Part shown: one piece after another, positions 1-8,470 of the stretch
How positions within the stretch are numbered: position 1 is the first letter of the stretch
Layout: the number at the start of each line of letters is the position of its first letter
DNA from: Mycobacterium sp. 1274761.0
GTDB lineage: Bacteria > Actinomycetota > Actinomycetes > Mycobacteriales > Mycobacteriaceae
Direction: 5' to 3'
Assembly (NCBI RefSeq): GCF_001668615.1
Contig: NZ_LZMC01000109.1
Span: 1-64,000, forward strand
Length of the DNA: 64,000 bases
Translations under genes and position numbers: made by a program
Notes under the pieces: generated by a model
What the model saw: the letters and a program-made list of their open reading frames with translations, nothing else
Told to the model about the DNA's origin: nothing
Database searches by the model: none

Positions 1-112
1 CCGCGCCGCCGGGGGTCACCCCGGCCACCAGGAGATCGGCCCCGTAGACCGTGCTGGACGTCGCGACCGTCGCGCCGAAGCAGGTGGCGACGCTTCCGGC
101 GCTGGGAAGCAT
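1..112 (-). CDS. Partial open frame, possible last gene of the molybdenum hydroxylase operon
   Basis: A minus-strand frame begins with ATG at 112, 28 bases after the stop of the ABM membrane protein, and stays open to the window edge (about 37 codons, very high GC at third positions). The visible residues are Ala/Gly/Thr/Val-rich and I recognise no family. The opposite strand has a stop at 45-47 in its best frame, which favours this strand. Position suggests a fourth gene of the operon. This is weak evidence because so little is visible. Confidence 0.3.
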   Translation of the reverse strand, partial: MLPSAGSVATCFGATVATSSTVYGADLLVAGVTPGGA

Positions 113-139
113 CGCGGCGGCCGCACCACTGGCCGGTCG

Positions 140-1120
140 CTAGGGCAGGTGCCAGAAAACCCTGGTGACGAGGTAAAACACCATCACCCAAAACGCCAAC
201 GCGGCGGCGACGATGCCGATCCCTCGCCAGTTGTTCTTGGCGGCAGGCACATTCGGCGGCGGCCGCAGCCAGCGCTTGAGCAGCGGGTTGACGTAGTACG
301 GCATGGTGACAAAGGTCATGACGAAGCTGGAGCAGAGGTTTCCGACGAGCAGATTGAGCCACAGTGGCATCTTCAACGGCCAAAACAGCAGCGACAGAAG
401 CACCACCGTCGGGTAGAGGCCCACCCATACCGCGATCGACGTCTTGGTGGGTGACGGCGGCGACTCCTGGTTGCCGTCGGCGAAGGCGAACCAGCTGCCG
501 AACGAGTTGTCGATGGTGCGCGAGTGGAAGTCGGCGAACTTCGCGCCCTCGGCGAGCAGGTGTTTGCGCTCATCGGAGACCAGCCACCGGTCGAGGTCGG
601 CGGCGCTGTCATAACGGTACAGCGCGGTCCACTCCTCCTGTAGCCCGGCGACCGGGCGGAACAGCTCGGAGCCGCGGAATCCGGGAAATCTGCTCTCCGC
701 CAGGCGGAGTCGGTCCTGCCACGCGAGGAACTCACCGACATCGTCGGGAGCCACGCGGTGGCTCACCGCCACCGTCACCAGCGGGTCGGGGTTCTGCGCC
801 CCACCGCCGAGGATCTGCTGGGTGCCCGGGCCGTCGAAGTACTGCTGCCCTGCGGCTAGTCGCTCCTGGCGGGTGGCGCTGTTGAGCCAGGCCATGACAT
901 GGGGCACGGAGTCGAAGCGGTACACCACCACCCATTCGGGCTGCACCGTGGTCGGCGGATTGATCTCCGCGCCAAGGAAACCCGGATACTTGGACGCCTC
1001 GCGGTTGAGGTCTTTTTGCCATTCCTCGAAGGCCTGCTCAGAACCGGAATGGACCTTCTGCCCGATGATGATGGTGGCAGCGGTCAGCCGCGAAACGCCG
1101 GTGGAGTTGCCGATTTCCAT
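140..1120 (-). CDS. Two-domain ABM (antibiotic biosynthesis monooxygenase-like) membrane protein
   Basis: This 326-residue protein carries two consecutive dimeric alpha/beta-barrel (ABM) domains, about residues 15-105 and 112-205, each with the pattern of an N-terminal strand, a W/F-rich helix (EEWQKDL, LAWQDRL) and a YRFDS/YRYDS strand. After a linker come about three hydrophobic segments (about 230-325) that should anchor it in the membrane. The start ATG shares one base with the upstream stop (TGATG at 1118-1122), so it is translationally coupled to the molybdenum hydroxylase. ABM domains in other proteins oxidise or bind small aromatics or haem; the activity here is unknown. The fusion of paired ABM domains to membrane helices is unusual. 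Confidence 0.85.
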   Translation of the reverse strand: MEIGNSTGVSRLTAATIIIGQKVHSGSEQAFEEWQKDLNREASKYPGFLGAEINPPTTVQPEWVVVYRFDSVPHVMAWLNSATRQERLAAGQQYFDGPGTQQILGGGAQNPDPLVTVAVSHRVAPDDVGEFLAWQDRLRLAESRFPGFRGSELFRPVAGLQEEWTALYRYDSAADLDRWLVSDERKHLLAEGAKFADFHSRTIDNSFGSWFAFADGNQESPPSPTKTSIAVWVGLYPTVVLLSLLFWPLKMPLWLNLLVGNLCSSFVMTFVTMPYYVNPLLKRWLRPPPNVPAAKNNWRGIGIVAAALAFWVMVFYLVTRVFWHLP

Positions 1121-3846
1121 CAGGTCACCGGAATCAGTTTGTCGGCTTGTACTCCGCAGAGCCTGCTGTAGATCCGCTCGGGGGTCAGGGGCAGTTCGCG
1201 ATAGCGCACGCCGGTGGCGTCGTGCAGCGCATTGGCCAGAGCCGGCGCCACCGGGTTGACGTTCGACTCGGCAATTCCCTTGGCGCCCATGGGCCCTACC
1301 GAGTCGGTCGTCTCGACGACCAGCACCTCGGTGCGGGGGATGTCGGCGAAGGTGGGGATGCGGTAGTTGCGCAGGTTCGGGTTGATCATCGTGCCGGTGT
1401 CGTCGACGTGGAAGTTTTCGGTGAGGGCGAACCCGATGGCTTGGGCCACCCCGCCCTCGATCTGGCCCCGCACCTGAGCCGGATTGATGACAATGCCGGC
1501 GTCGGTGGCGTGCACGCTGTAGAGAATGCGGATCTCGCCGGTCACCCGATGCACGGCGATACGGAACCCGTGGGCGTTGGACGTCACGCTACGCGGTGAT
1601 CCGTATGCCTTGCGCGACACCGAGAACCGCCGGCCGCGGTCCCGCGCCGCCGCGAGCAATTCCGCCAGCGGCACGGTGATATCGCCGCACTGGACGGCGT
1701 CGTGACCCAAAGTGCACTCCGTTACGGCGACGCCGGTGTGGCTGGCCGCGAAGCGCACGATGGCGTCGCGCAACGCAGTGGCGGCCCGCTGTACAGCGTT
1801 TCCCGAAACGAACAGCCCTGCGCTGGCGAACGCGCCGGTGTCGAAGCCGGTCTTGTCCGTGTCGGACTGCACCAGGTGCACCCGCGCCGGCGTCGTCCCC
1901 AGCACGGTCGCCGCGATCTGCACGTGGGCCGTGGACGTCCCCTCGCCGAATTCGACTGTGCCGACGGCGACCTCGTACGAGCCGTCGTCACGCAGCGACG
2001 CCCAGGCATCGGAGATGTGCTCGGTCGGCGGTGCGGTCTCATGGATGGAGCTGGCGGTGCCCGTGCCGATCAGCCACTCGTCATCCAGCGCGTGCCCGTT
2101 GGCGCTGCGTTGCATGGCTGCGTCCACCATGTCGATGCATGCGGTCAACCCGTCCTCGGTGAACGTGACGTCGTCGGGGTGTTCACCGATGGCCAGTAGC
2201 GCATCGCCCGGGCGGATCACGTTGCGCCGGCGCAACTCCATCGGGTCGAGATTCAGCGCCAGTGCGAGCTCGGTCATCGCGGATTCGACGGCGAAGGTCG
2301 GCTGCGTCATGCCGTACCCGCGCAACGCGCCGCCCGGCACGGTGTTCGTGTAGACCGAGTAGCCGTCGAACTTCTTGTTGGGGCACCGGTATTGCATCAC
2401 CGCCGCGCCGCCGGCGAACAACGTCTCGCCGCCGTGGTTGCCGTAGGCGCCCGTGTTCGAGACGTTCCGGAACTGCAGTGCGGTCAGCGTGCCGTCGGCC
2501 TTGGCGCCGAGCTTGACGGTGATCTTCATGGAGTGTCGTGGCGAGGCGGTGGTGAACTCCTCCTCACGGGTGTACTCCCAGCAGACCGGCCGTCCGAGGT
2601 CGATCGTCGCCAGCGAGACGAGGTCTTCGGAGATCACTTCCTGCTTGCCGCCGAAGCCGCCGCCGACACGCTTGCAGAACACCCGCAGTTGATCGGGGCG
2701 CAGGTCGAACAGGTGCGAGAGCTTCAGCTTGCAGATCGACGGCGACTGTGAGCTGGTGCGGACGTTGAGCCGGCCGTCCTCCATCCACGCGATCGACCCG
2801 TGCGTCTCGAGGTGGGCGTGCTGAACACGGGGCGAGAAGTAGGTGCCCTCGTGGATCACGTCGGCCTCGGCGAAACCAGCTGCGGCGTCGCCGATCTCGC
2901 CGTGCAGCTCGATCAGGATGTTGTGTTCGGGATCATGGATGAACGGGTCGTGGGTGCCGTGCAGCTGCGGAGCGCCGTCCTTCATCGCCTCCTCAGGATC
3001 GAAAACGGCGGGCAGCACGTCGTAGGTGACCTCGACGCGTCGGCACCCCTCCTCGGCGGCCGCCACCGAATCGGCGACCACCGCGACGACACGCTGGCCA
3101 ACGAACCGCACGACGTCGTCGAGGATCCTCGTGTCGTCCGGGTCCACCAGATGGTCGGTGTGACATGCCGTGTTGAAGCGCTTCTGCGGCACGTCCTTCC
3201 ACGTGTAGACGCGGTGTACGCCCGGCACCGCAAGCGCGGCGGCCTTGTCGATCGAGACGATCCGCGCGTGCGCGTGCAGTGAGTGCAGCACCTTGAGATG
3301 CAGCGTGCCCGGCATGTCGGTGTCCATGGTGTACTCGGCGCGACCGGTGACGACGTCGGTGCCGGCCGGGGCGGCGACGCTGGTGCCCACCGCCTCGCCC
3401 GGAGCGGCTTCGGCGATCTCTGCCACGCCGTTGATGGCGTCTTCGATCGCGCGGTATCCCGTGCATCGGCAGAGGTTTCCCTTGAGCGCCCGGGGCAGGT
3501 CGCGCTTCTGCTCGTCGGTGAACGTCGCCGAGGTCATGATCATGCCCGCGGTGCAGAAGCCGCACTGGAAGCCGGGGGCGTCGCGGAACTGTCGCTGCAG
3601 CGGGTGCAAGTTCTGCGGTGTTCCGAGGCCTTCGATCGTGGTGATTTCGCGGCCCTCGGCGCGGAAAGCGGGGGTGATGCAGCTGTGCACGGGGACGCCG
3701 TCGAGCCATACCGTGCAGGCGCCGCAATCGCCTGCGTCGCAACCCTTTTTGACGCCGTACCAACCGAGTGCGCGGACGAATGTGCGCAGGCACTGGCCCG
3801 GGCGTGGCTGCTCGTCGAACGCCCTGCCGTTGACGGTATAGGTCAT
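1120..3846 (-). CDS. Xanthine dehydrogenase-family molybdenum hydroxylase, fused [2Fe-2S] and molybdopterin subunits
   Basis: This 908-residue oxidoreductase has an N-terminal ferredoxin-like [2Fe-2S] domain (Cys36, 41, 44, 56) and a second [2Fe-2S] helical domain (Cys95, 98, 126, 128), followed by the large molybdopterin-binding domains with VGGGFGGKQE, LRGYGMTQP and GAKGIAESN, the last bearing the catalytic-type Glu. The FAD domain is absent and encoded just upstream, so the chain is a CoxS-CoxL type fusion rather than a full-length xanthine dehydrogenase. The ATG at 3844-3846 overlaps the FAD-subunit stop (ATGA); a longer in-frame start upstream would lie inside that gene. Substrate cannot be read from sequence: aldehyde, purine or N-heterocycle are all possible. 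Maturation would need MCD/MPT cofactor and an XdhC-type chaperone; one is encoded at 16.6 kb. Confidence 0.93.
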   Translation of the reverse strand: MTYTVNGRAFDEQPRPGQCLRTFVRALGWYGVKKGCDAGDCGACTVWLDGVPVHSCITPAFRAEGREITTIEGLGTPQNLHPLQRQFRDAPGFQCGFCTAGMIMTSATFTDEQKRDLPRALKGNLCRCTGYRAIEDAINGVAEIAEAAPGEAVGTSVAAPAGTDVVTGRAEYTMDTDMPGTLHLKVLHSLHAHARIVSIDKAAALAVPGVHRVYTWKDVPQKRFNTACHTDHLVDPDDTRILDDVVRFVGQRVVAVVADSVAAAEEGCRRVEVTYDVLPAVFDPEEAMKDGAPQLHGTHDPFIHDPEHNILIELHGEIGDAAAGFAEADVIHEGTYFSPRVQHAHLETHGSIAWMEDGRLNVRTSSQSPSICKLKLSHLFDLRPDQLRVFCKRVGGGFGGKQEVISEDLVSLATIDLGRPVCWEYTREEEFTTASPRHSMKITVKLGAKADGTLTALQFRNVSNTGAYGNHGGETLFAGGAAVMQYRCPNKKFDGYSVYTNTVPGGALRGYGMTQPTFAVESAMTELALALNLDPMELRRRNVIRPGDALLAIGEHPDDVTFTEDGLTACIDMVDAAMQRSANGHALDDEWLIGTGTASSIHETAPPTEHISDAWASLRDDGSYEVAVGTVEFGEGTSTAHVQIAATVLGTTPARVHLVQSDTDKTGFDTGAFASAGLFVSGNAVQRAATALRDAIVRFAASHTGVAVTECTLGHDAVQCGDITVPLAELLAAARDRGRRFSVSRKAYGSPRSVTSNAHGFRIAVHRVTGEIRILYSVHATDAGIVINPAQVRGQIEGGVAQAIGFALTENFHVDDTGTMINPNLRNYRIPTFADIPRTEVLVVETTDSVGPMGAKGIAESNVNPVAPALANALHDATGVRYRELPLTPERIYSRLCGVQADKLIPVT

Positions 3847-4649
3847 GCCAGCTGCTCCCTGATCTGCTCGGCGAAATGGCTGGCCAGATGCCGGCGGTGG
3901 GCGGGTGTGCCGTTCGGGTCGTCGAACCACACGTCGGCGGGAATCGCATCGATGTGACGGGCAAGCGTGTCGGCGTCGGGCACGGAATCGAAGGCCAGCC
4001 GGACGGGCCGCGTCGTACCCGCGGTGATGGTCAGCAGGAGGTCGCGTTCGCCCTGTGTCCCGATCATGAAGATGGTGGACCGGCCCAGATGTGTCAGGCT
4101 GAATCGCCTGTGGGCGTTGGGTTTCCGCAACGCGCTGGCCGGGATGGTCACCGTCCGCAGAAGTTCGCCCGGCGCCAGGACGTTCTGGTGGTTTCCGGTG
4201 ACGAAGTCGGCCGCGTCGACCGAACGTTCGGATCCGTCGGTGGCCTGCAGCGTGTAGGTGGCTTCGAGGGCCACCGTCACGGTGATCATCGGGCCGGCGG
4301 GCAGCGACATGCAGATGTTGCCGCCGACGGTGGCGCTGTTCCAGACCTTGAACGACGCCAGGAAGGCCTCGCAGCTGGTCTGAAGCAGCGGCGCCGCGAG
4401 CCAGTCGCCGGGCGGCTGAAACTGGTAGAGGTCAGCCACCGTGCACATCGCGCCGATTTCCAGACCTGCGTTGGTGGCGTGCAACCCGTCCCAGCCGAGC
4501 GGCATCAGGTCGATGAGACGACAAACGTCAGGTTGCTGATCGGAAAACAGCCAGGTGCCGCCCGCCAGCCACGCGTCGCCCTCGCGCCAGTCGCTGCCCG
4601 GCTGCTCGGCGGGTCGGCGGACGACCTCGGTGACGGTGTTGATGTCCAC
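3843..4649 (-). CDS. FAD-binding subunit of the molybdenum hydroxylase (CoxM/XdhB family)
   Basis: This 268-residue subunit passes electrons from the iron-sulfur clusters to an acceptor through FAD. The first FAD loop is AGGT (residues 29-32), with Trp where many relatives have Asp next, and the second is TVGGNICMSLPAGP about one third into the chain. The CO-dehydrogenase flavoprotein C-terminal domain follows. I chose the GTG at 4647-4649 because an AGAAGG ribosome-binding site lies just upstream; the frame is open further (to 4925) but that part lacks family similarity and covers the clpB promoter. It is the first gene of a coupled operon (stop/start ATGA overlap with the large subunit) and diverges from clpB. 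Confidence 0.9.
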   Translation of the reverse strand: MDINTVTEVVRRPAEQPGSDWREGDAWLAGGTWLFSDQQPDVCRLIDLMPLGWDGLHATNAGLEIGAMCTVADLYQFQPPGDWLAAPLLQTSCEAFLASFKVWNSATVGGNICMSLPAGPMITVTVALEATYTLQATDGSERSVDAADFVTGNHQNVLAPGELLRTVTIPASALRKPNAHRRFSLTHLGRSTIFMIGTQGERDLLLTITAGTTRPVRLAFDSVPDADTLARHIDAIPADVWFDDPNGTPAHRRHLASHFAEQIREQLA

Positions 4650-4801
4650 GTCAAAGACCCTTCTGGCGATGGAAGGCCAAACGCCGGGTGTGCGCGCCGA
4701 CGCCGCCGACTCTATCCAGTCGGCCCCGCGACCGCGGGTAATTGACACCTCCTGCGCGATTTGCCCGTTCAGCTCGTTCAGCACCGCCCCCGCGCGTCGA
4801 A

Positions 4802-4849
4802 TCTGCGCACAGATCGCGATTTGGGGTGATTTCGTGATCTCTGCGCAGA
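4802..4849. repeat. 18-bp imperfect inverted repeat in the clpB / molybdenum hydroxylase intergenic region
   Basis: Positions 4802-4819 and 4832-4849 are near-perfect inverted copies (16 of 18 positions), of the form TCTGCGCANAGATCNCGA, separated by a 12-base AT-richer loop. It lies about 150 bases upstream of the FAD subunit and about 100 bases upstream of clpB in a 343-base intergenic stretch. It could be an operator for the molybdenum hydroxylase operon, a structured leader, or one copy of a dispersed palindromic element. Its function is inferred only from position and symmetry. Confidence 0.6.
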
Positions 4850-4906
4850 GTCGGCGAAGGATGGGGTAGGGGTGGCGACGGACCCAGCCGCCGAAAAAAG
4901 GTAAAG

Positions 4907-4941
4907 TTGAGCGGAACAGACTCAACCTTGACGACGTTGAG
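4907..4941. promoter_or_regulatory. HAIR-type HspR operator in front of clpB
   Basis: TTGAG (4907-4911), nine bases, then CTCAA (4921-4925) reproduces the spacing and core of the HspR-associated inverted repeat (CTTGAGT-N7-ACTCAAG). A third half-site TTGAG follows at 4937-4941, forming a second inverted pair with the CTCAA. In mycobacteria HspR represses clpB together with the dnaK operon, so heat-shock control of this gene is expected. The site overlaps the proposed promoter. Confidence 0.8.
4913..4938 (+). promoter_or_regulatory. SigH/SigE-like promoter of clpB
   Basis: GGAAC at 4913-4917 and CGTT at 4935-4938, separated by 17 bases, match the -35 and -10 of the mycobacterial stress sigma factors SigH/SigE. 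The elements sit inside the HAIR site, so HspR binding would block polymerase. Transcription would start around 4945, giving a leader of about 45-50 bases before the GTG start. Confidence 0.6.
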
Positions 4942-4992
4942 CCTTACGACAAGCATTTTCTTCCAGACCTGAAGACGGAAACGGAGGTAGTC

Positions 4993-7563
4993 GTGGATTC
5001 GTTCAACCCGACGACCAAGACTCAGGCTGCGCTGACCGCGGCGTTGCAGGCGGCGACCACCGCCGGCAACCCGCAGATCATGCCTGCCCACCTGTTGATG
5101 GCACTGCTGACACAAAACGATGGCATTGCCGCCCCCTTGCTGGAGGCCGTCGGCGTCGAACCCGCGACTGTTCGCACCGAGACGCAACGGCTTCTCGACC
5201 GGCTGCCCAGCGCCAGCGGCGCCAGCAGCCAGCCGCAGCTGTCGCGCGAATCGATCGCCGCGATCAGCGCTGCGCAGAACCTGGCTACCGAGATGGACGA
5301 CGAGTACGTCTCGACCGAGCACCTGATGGTCGGCCTGGCCGGGGGACTAGGCGGCTCGGCCGCCGCAGCCGACTCCGACGTCGCCAAGCTGCTCACCGGC
5401 CATGGCGCATCGCCGCAGGCGCTGCGCGAGGCGTTCGTCAAGGTGCGCGGCAGCGCCCGCGTCACAAACCCCGATCCCGAGGGCAGCTATCAGGCGCTGG
5501 AGAAGTACTCCACCGACCTGACCGCGCGGGCGCGCGAAGGCAAGCTCGACCCGGTCATCGGGCGCGACAACGAGATTCGGCGCGTCGTGCAGGTATTGAG
5601 CCGCCGCACCAAGAACAACCCGGTGTTGATCGGCGAGCCCGGCGTCGGCAAGACGGCGATCGTCGAGGGCCTGGCCCAGCGCATCATCGCCGGCGACGTG
5701 CCCGAGAGCCTGCGCGACAAGACCGTCGTCTCGTTGGACCTCGGCTCAATGGTCGCGGGCAGCAAGTACCGCGGCGAGTTCGAGGAACGGCTCAAGGCCG
5801 TCCTCGACGACATCAAGAACTCCGCCGGGCAGATCATCACGTTCATCGACGAGCTGCACACCATCGTCGGCGCCGGCGCGACCGGTGATTCGTCGATGGA
5901 TGCGGGCAACATGATCAAGCCGATGCTTGCCCGCGGCGAGCTGCGCCTGGTCGGCGCCACCACGCTGGACGAGTACCGCAAGTACATCGAGAAGGACGCC
6001 GCGCTGGAGCGCCGCTTCCAGCAGGTGTTCGTCGGCGAGCCGTCGGTCGAGGACACCGTCGGCATCCTGCGTGGCCTCAAGGACCGCTATGAAGTGCACC
6101 ACGGCGTGCGCATCACCGACTCCGCGCTGGTCGCGGCGGCCACGCTGAGTGACCGCTACATCACGTCCCGTTTCCTGCCGGACAAGGCCATCGACCTGGT
6201 CGACGAGGCCGCCAGCCGCTTGCGAATGGAGATCGACTCGCGGCCCGTCGAGATCGACGAAGTCGAACGGCTGGTGCGGCGGCTGGAGATCGAGGAGATG
6301 GCGCTCGCCAAAGAAACAGACGCAGCGTCCGTCGACAGGCTGGAGAAGCTGCGCGCCGAATTGGCCGACTACAAGGAGAAGCTGGCAGAACTCACCACGC
6401 GCTGGCAGAACGAGAAGAACGCCATCGACGTGGTCCGCGAGCTCAAGGAACAGCTCGAGCAGCTGCGCGGCGAGGCCGACCGCGCCGAGCGCGACGGCGA
6501 CCTGGAGAAGGCCGCCGAGCTGCGTTACGGCCGAATCCCCGAAGCCGAGAAGAAGCTCGACGCGGCACTGCCGACCGCTCAAGCCCAAGAAGCTCAAATG
6601 CTCAAAGAAGAGGTCGGGCCCGACGACATCGCCGACGTGGTGTCAGCGTGGACCGGCATTCCCGCCGGGCGCATGCTCGAAGGCGAGACCGCCAAGCTGC
6701 TGCGGATGGAATCCGAGCTCGGCAAGCGCGTCGTCGGCCAGCGCAAGGCCGTGCAGGCGGTGTCCGATGCGGTGCGCCGGTCGCGCGCCGGTGTCGCTGA
6801 TCCCAACCGGCCGACGGGCTCGTTCATGTTCCTCGGCCCCACCGGTGTCGGTAAGACTGAGCTGGCAAAGGCGTTGGCGGAGTTCCTGTTTGACGACGAG
6901 CGCGCGATGGTCCGCATCGACATGAGCGAGTACGGCGAAAAGCACTCGGTGGCCCGCCTGGTCGGTGCGCCTCCCGGATACGTCGGCTACGACCAGGGCG
7001 GTCAGCTGACCGAGGCGGTGCGACGGCGGCCGTACACGGTGATCCTGTTCGACGAGATCGAAAAGGCCCATCCCGACGTGTTCGACGTGCTGCTGCAGGT
7101 GCTCGACGAGGGCCGGTTGACCGACGGTCAGGGCCGCACGGTCGACTTCCGCAACACGATCCTGATCCTGACGTCCAACCTCGGCGCCGGCGGGTCGGAG
7201 GAGATGGTGATGGCCGCGGTGCGGTCGGCGTTCAAGCCGGAGTTCATCAACCGGCTCGACGACGTCATCATCTTCGACGGCCTCGAACCCGGTGAGCTCG
7301 TCGAGATCGTCGACATCCAGCTGCAGCAGCTGTCCAAGCGGCTGGCTCAGCGGCGGCTCACCCTCGAGGTGTCGCTGCCGGCCAAGCAGTGGCTGGCCCA
7401 GCGCGGGTTCGACCCGCTCTACGGCGCACGGCCGCTGCGGCGGCTCATCCAGCAGAGCATCGGCGACCAGCTCGCCAAGATGCTGCTGGCCGGCGAGATC
7501 CACGACGGCGACGTCGTACCGGTCAACGTCAGCGCCGACGGCGACTCGCTCGTCTTGGGCTAA
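4993..7563 (+). CDS. clpB: ATP-dependent disaggregase ClpB
   Basis: ClpB is a ring-forming AAA+ chaperone that, with DnaK-DnaJ-GrpE, extracts polypeptides from aggregates after heat or oxidative stress. The 856 residues show the two Clp N-terminal repeats (1-145), a first AAA+ module with Walker A GEPGVGKT at 214-221, the long coiled-coil middle domain (about 405-530, rich in E/K/L/R heptads) that distinguishes ClpB from ClpA/C, and a second AAA+ module with GPTGVGKT at 615-622 plus the D2 small domain. The GTG start follows a GGAGG site by five bases. Length and order are normal for the family. Heat-shock control is indicated by the upstream HAIR and SigH-like elements. Confidence 0.97.
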   Translation: MDSFNPTTKTQAALTAALQAATTAGNPQIMPAHLLMALLTQNDGIAAPLLEAVGVEPATVRTETQRLLDRLPSASGASSQPQLSRESIAAISAAQNLATEMDDEYVSTEHLMVGLAGGLGGSAAAADSDVAKLLTGHGASPQALREAFVKVRGSARVTNPDPEGSYQALEKYSTDLTARAREGKLDPVIGRDNEIRRVVQVLSRRTKNNPVLIGEPGVGKTAIVEGLAQRIIAGDVPESLRDKTVVSLDLGSMVAGSKYRGEFEERLKAVLDDIKNSAGQIITFIDELHTIVGAGATGDSSMDAGNMIKPMLARGELRLVGATTLDEYRKYIEKDAALERRFQQVFVGEPSVEDTVGILRGLKDRYEVHHGVRITDSALVAAATLSDRYITSRFLPDKAIDLVDEAASRLRMEIDSRPVEIDEVERLVRRLEIEEMALAKETDAASVDRLEKLRAELADYKEKLAELTTRWQNEKNAIDVVRELKEQLEQLRGEADRAERDGDLEKAAELRYGRIPEAEKKLDAALPTAQAQEAQMLKEEVGPDDIADVVSAWTGIPAGRMLEGETAKLLRMESELGKRVVGQRKAVQAVSDAVRRSRAGVADPNRPTGSFMFLGPTGVGKTELAKALAEFLFDDERAMVRIDMSEYGEKHSVARLVGAPPGYVGYDQGGQLTEAVRRRPYTVILFDEIEKAHPDVFDVLLQVLDEGRLTDGQGRTVDFRNTILILTSNLGAGGSEEMVMAAVRSAFKPEFINRLDDVIIFDGLEPGELVEIVDIQLQQLSKRLAQRRLTLEVSLPAKQWLAQRGFDPLYGARPLRRLIQQSIGDQLAKMLLAGEIHDGDVVPVNVSADGDSLVLG

Positions 7564-7569
7564 GGGCTG

Positions 7570-8394
7570 TCAGGGCCGTATCTCGCCCAGCTCGAATTCG
7601 CGGGTCTGGGCGCCGGCGTCGATGATGGCCTGCAGCAGTTCGCGGGCTGCAGGCTGCGCGAGGGCCTGCCTGAACAGCTGGTCCTCGACGCGCAGGCCCG
7701 TCGCGACATCGCCGAGCGCCGCGTCGACCGCCCGTTTGGCGCAGGCGATGGCCGACGGGGGTGCCGACGCAATACGGGCCGCCAGCTTGTCGACGAAGGC
7801 AGGCAGCTGGTCGGTCGGCAAGGCCCGGTCGACATACCCCCACGCAGCAGCGGTCGCGGCGTCCACGTCGGACCCACTCAAGATGATTTCCAACGCCCTG
7901 CCCCGGCCGACCAGCCGGGGCAGGCGCTGCGTCCCGCCGCCGCCGGGGATGATTCCGACCGCGACCTCGGGCTGTCCGAAGCGTGCCGTCTCCAGCGCCG
8001 CATACCGCATGTCGAACGCCATCGCGAGTTCGCTGCCGCCGCCGCGGCAGACCCCTTCGATGACGGCGATCGTGGCCTTGGGCAGCGTCCGCACCTGCTC
8101 GGTCATCCCGTGAAACACCGACAGCGAATCGTGCAGCGAAATGTCGTCGGTAGGCAGGCCCATGATCAGCTCCACGTCGGCGTGGGCGATGAAGAACTCC
8201 GGATCCGCGGAATCGAGGATCAGCACCCGCACGTCGTCGTCGGCTGCGACCTGCGCGGTCAACCGGCCGATTTCGTCGATCAACGGCACATCGAGCAGGT
8301 TGATCGGCGGGTGGTCGATCGTCGCCCGGCAGATCCCGCCCGACAGGGCGATGTGCAGCAGCCGGTAGTCGTCATAGGCCTCGTCATTGAGCAT
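7570..8394 (-). CDS. Enoyl-CoA hydratase/isomerase family protein
   Basis: This 274-residue crotonase-fold protein should bind an acyl-CoA thioester and hydrate or isomerise it in the cytoplasm. Both glutamates that catalyse hydration in mitochondrial enoyl-CoA hydratase are present: Glu122 in GGGSELA and Glu143 in GQPEV, followed by the PGGGGTQRLPRLVG signature. An HAD near residue 71 lies where the oxyanion-hole segment is expected. It converges with clpB with six bases between stops, and diverges from ttfA. Many mycobacterial crotonases have uncertain substrates; sequence alone does not place this one in beta-oxidation with certainty. Confidence 0.9.
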   Translation of the reverse strand: MLNDEAYDDYRLLHIALSGGICRATIDHPPINLLDVPLIDEIGRLTAQVAADDDVRVLILDSADPEFFIAHADVELIMGLPTDDISLHDSLSVFHGMTEQVRTLPKATIAVIEGVCRGGGSELAMAFDMRYAALETARFGQPEVAVGIIPGGGGTQRLPRLVGRGRALEIILSGSDVDAATAAAWGYVDRALPTDQLPAFVDKLAARIASAPPSAIACAKRAVDAALGDVATGLRVEDQLFRQALAQPAARELLQAIIDAGAQTREFELGEIRP

Positions 8395-8470
8395 GGCCAG
8401 ACGCTATGTGACGCGGTTGTGATGCGGTTGAGTTCTGGAATAAGGCCGCGCTGCCAGTAGGCTAGGGGTA

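Noticed and set aside
51..143. A plus-strand frame ending in the stop at 141-143
   Set aside because: It has an in-frame stop at 45-47 and only about 30 codons; the minus-strand frame is open to the window edge.
5746..7503. Long open frames antisense to clpB
   Set aside because: Typical shadow frames of a high-GC gene; no start signals or recognisable domains.
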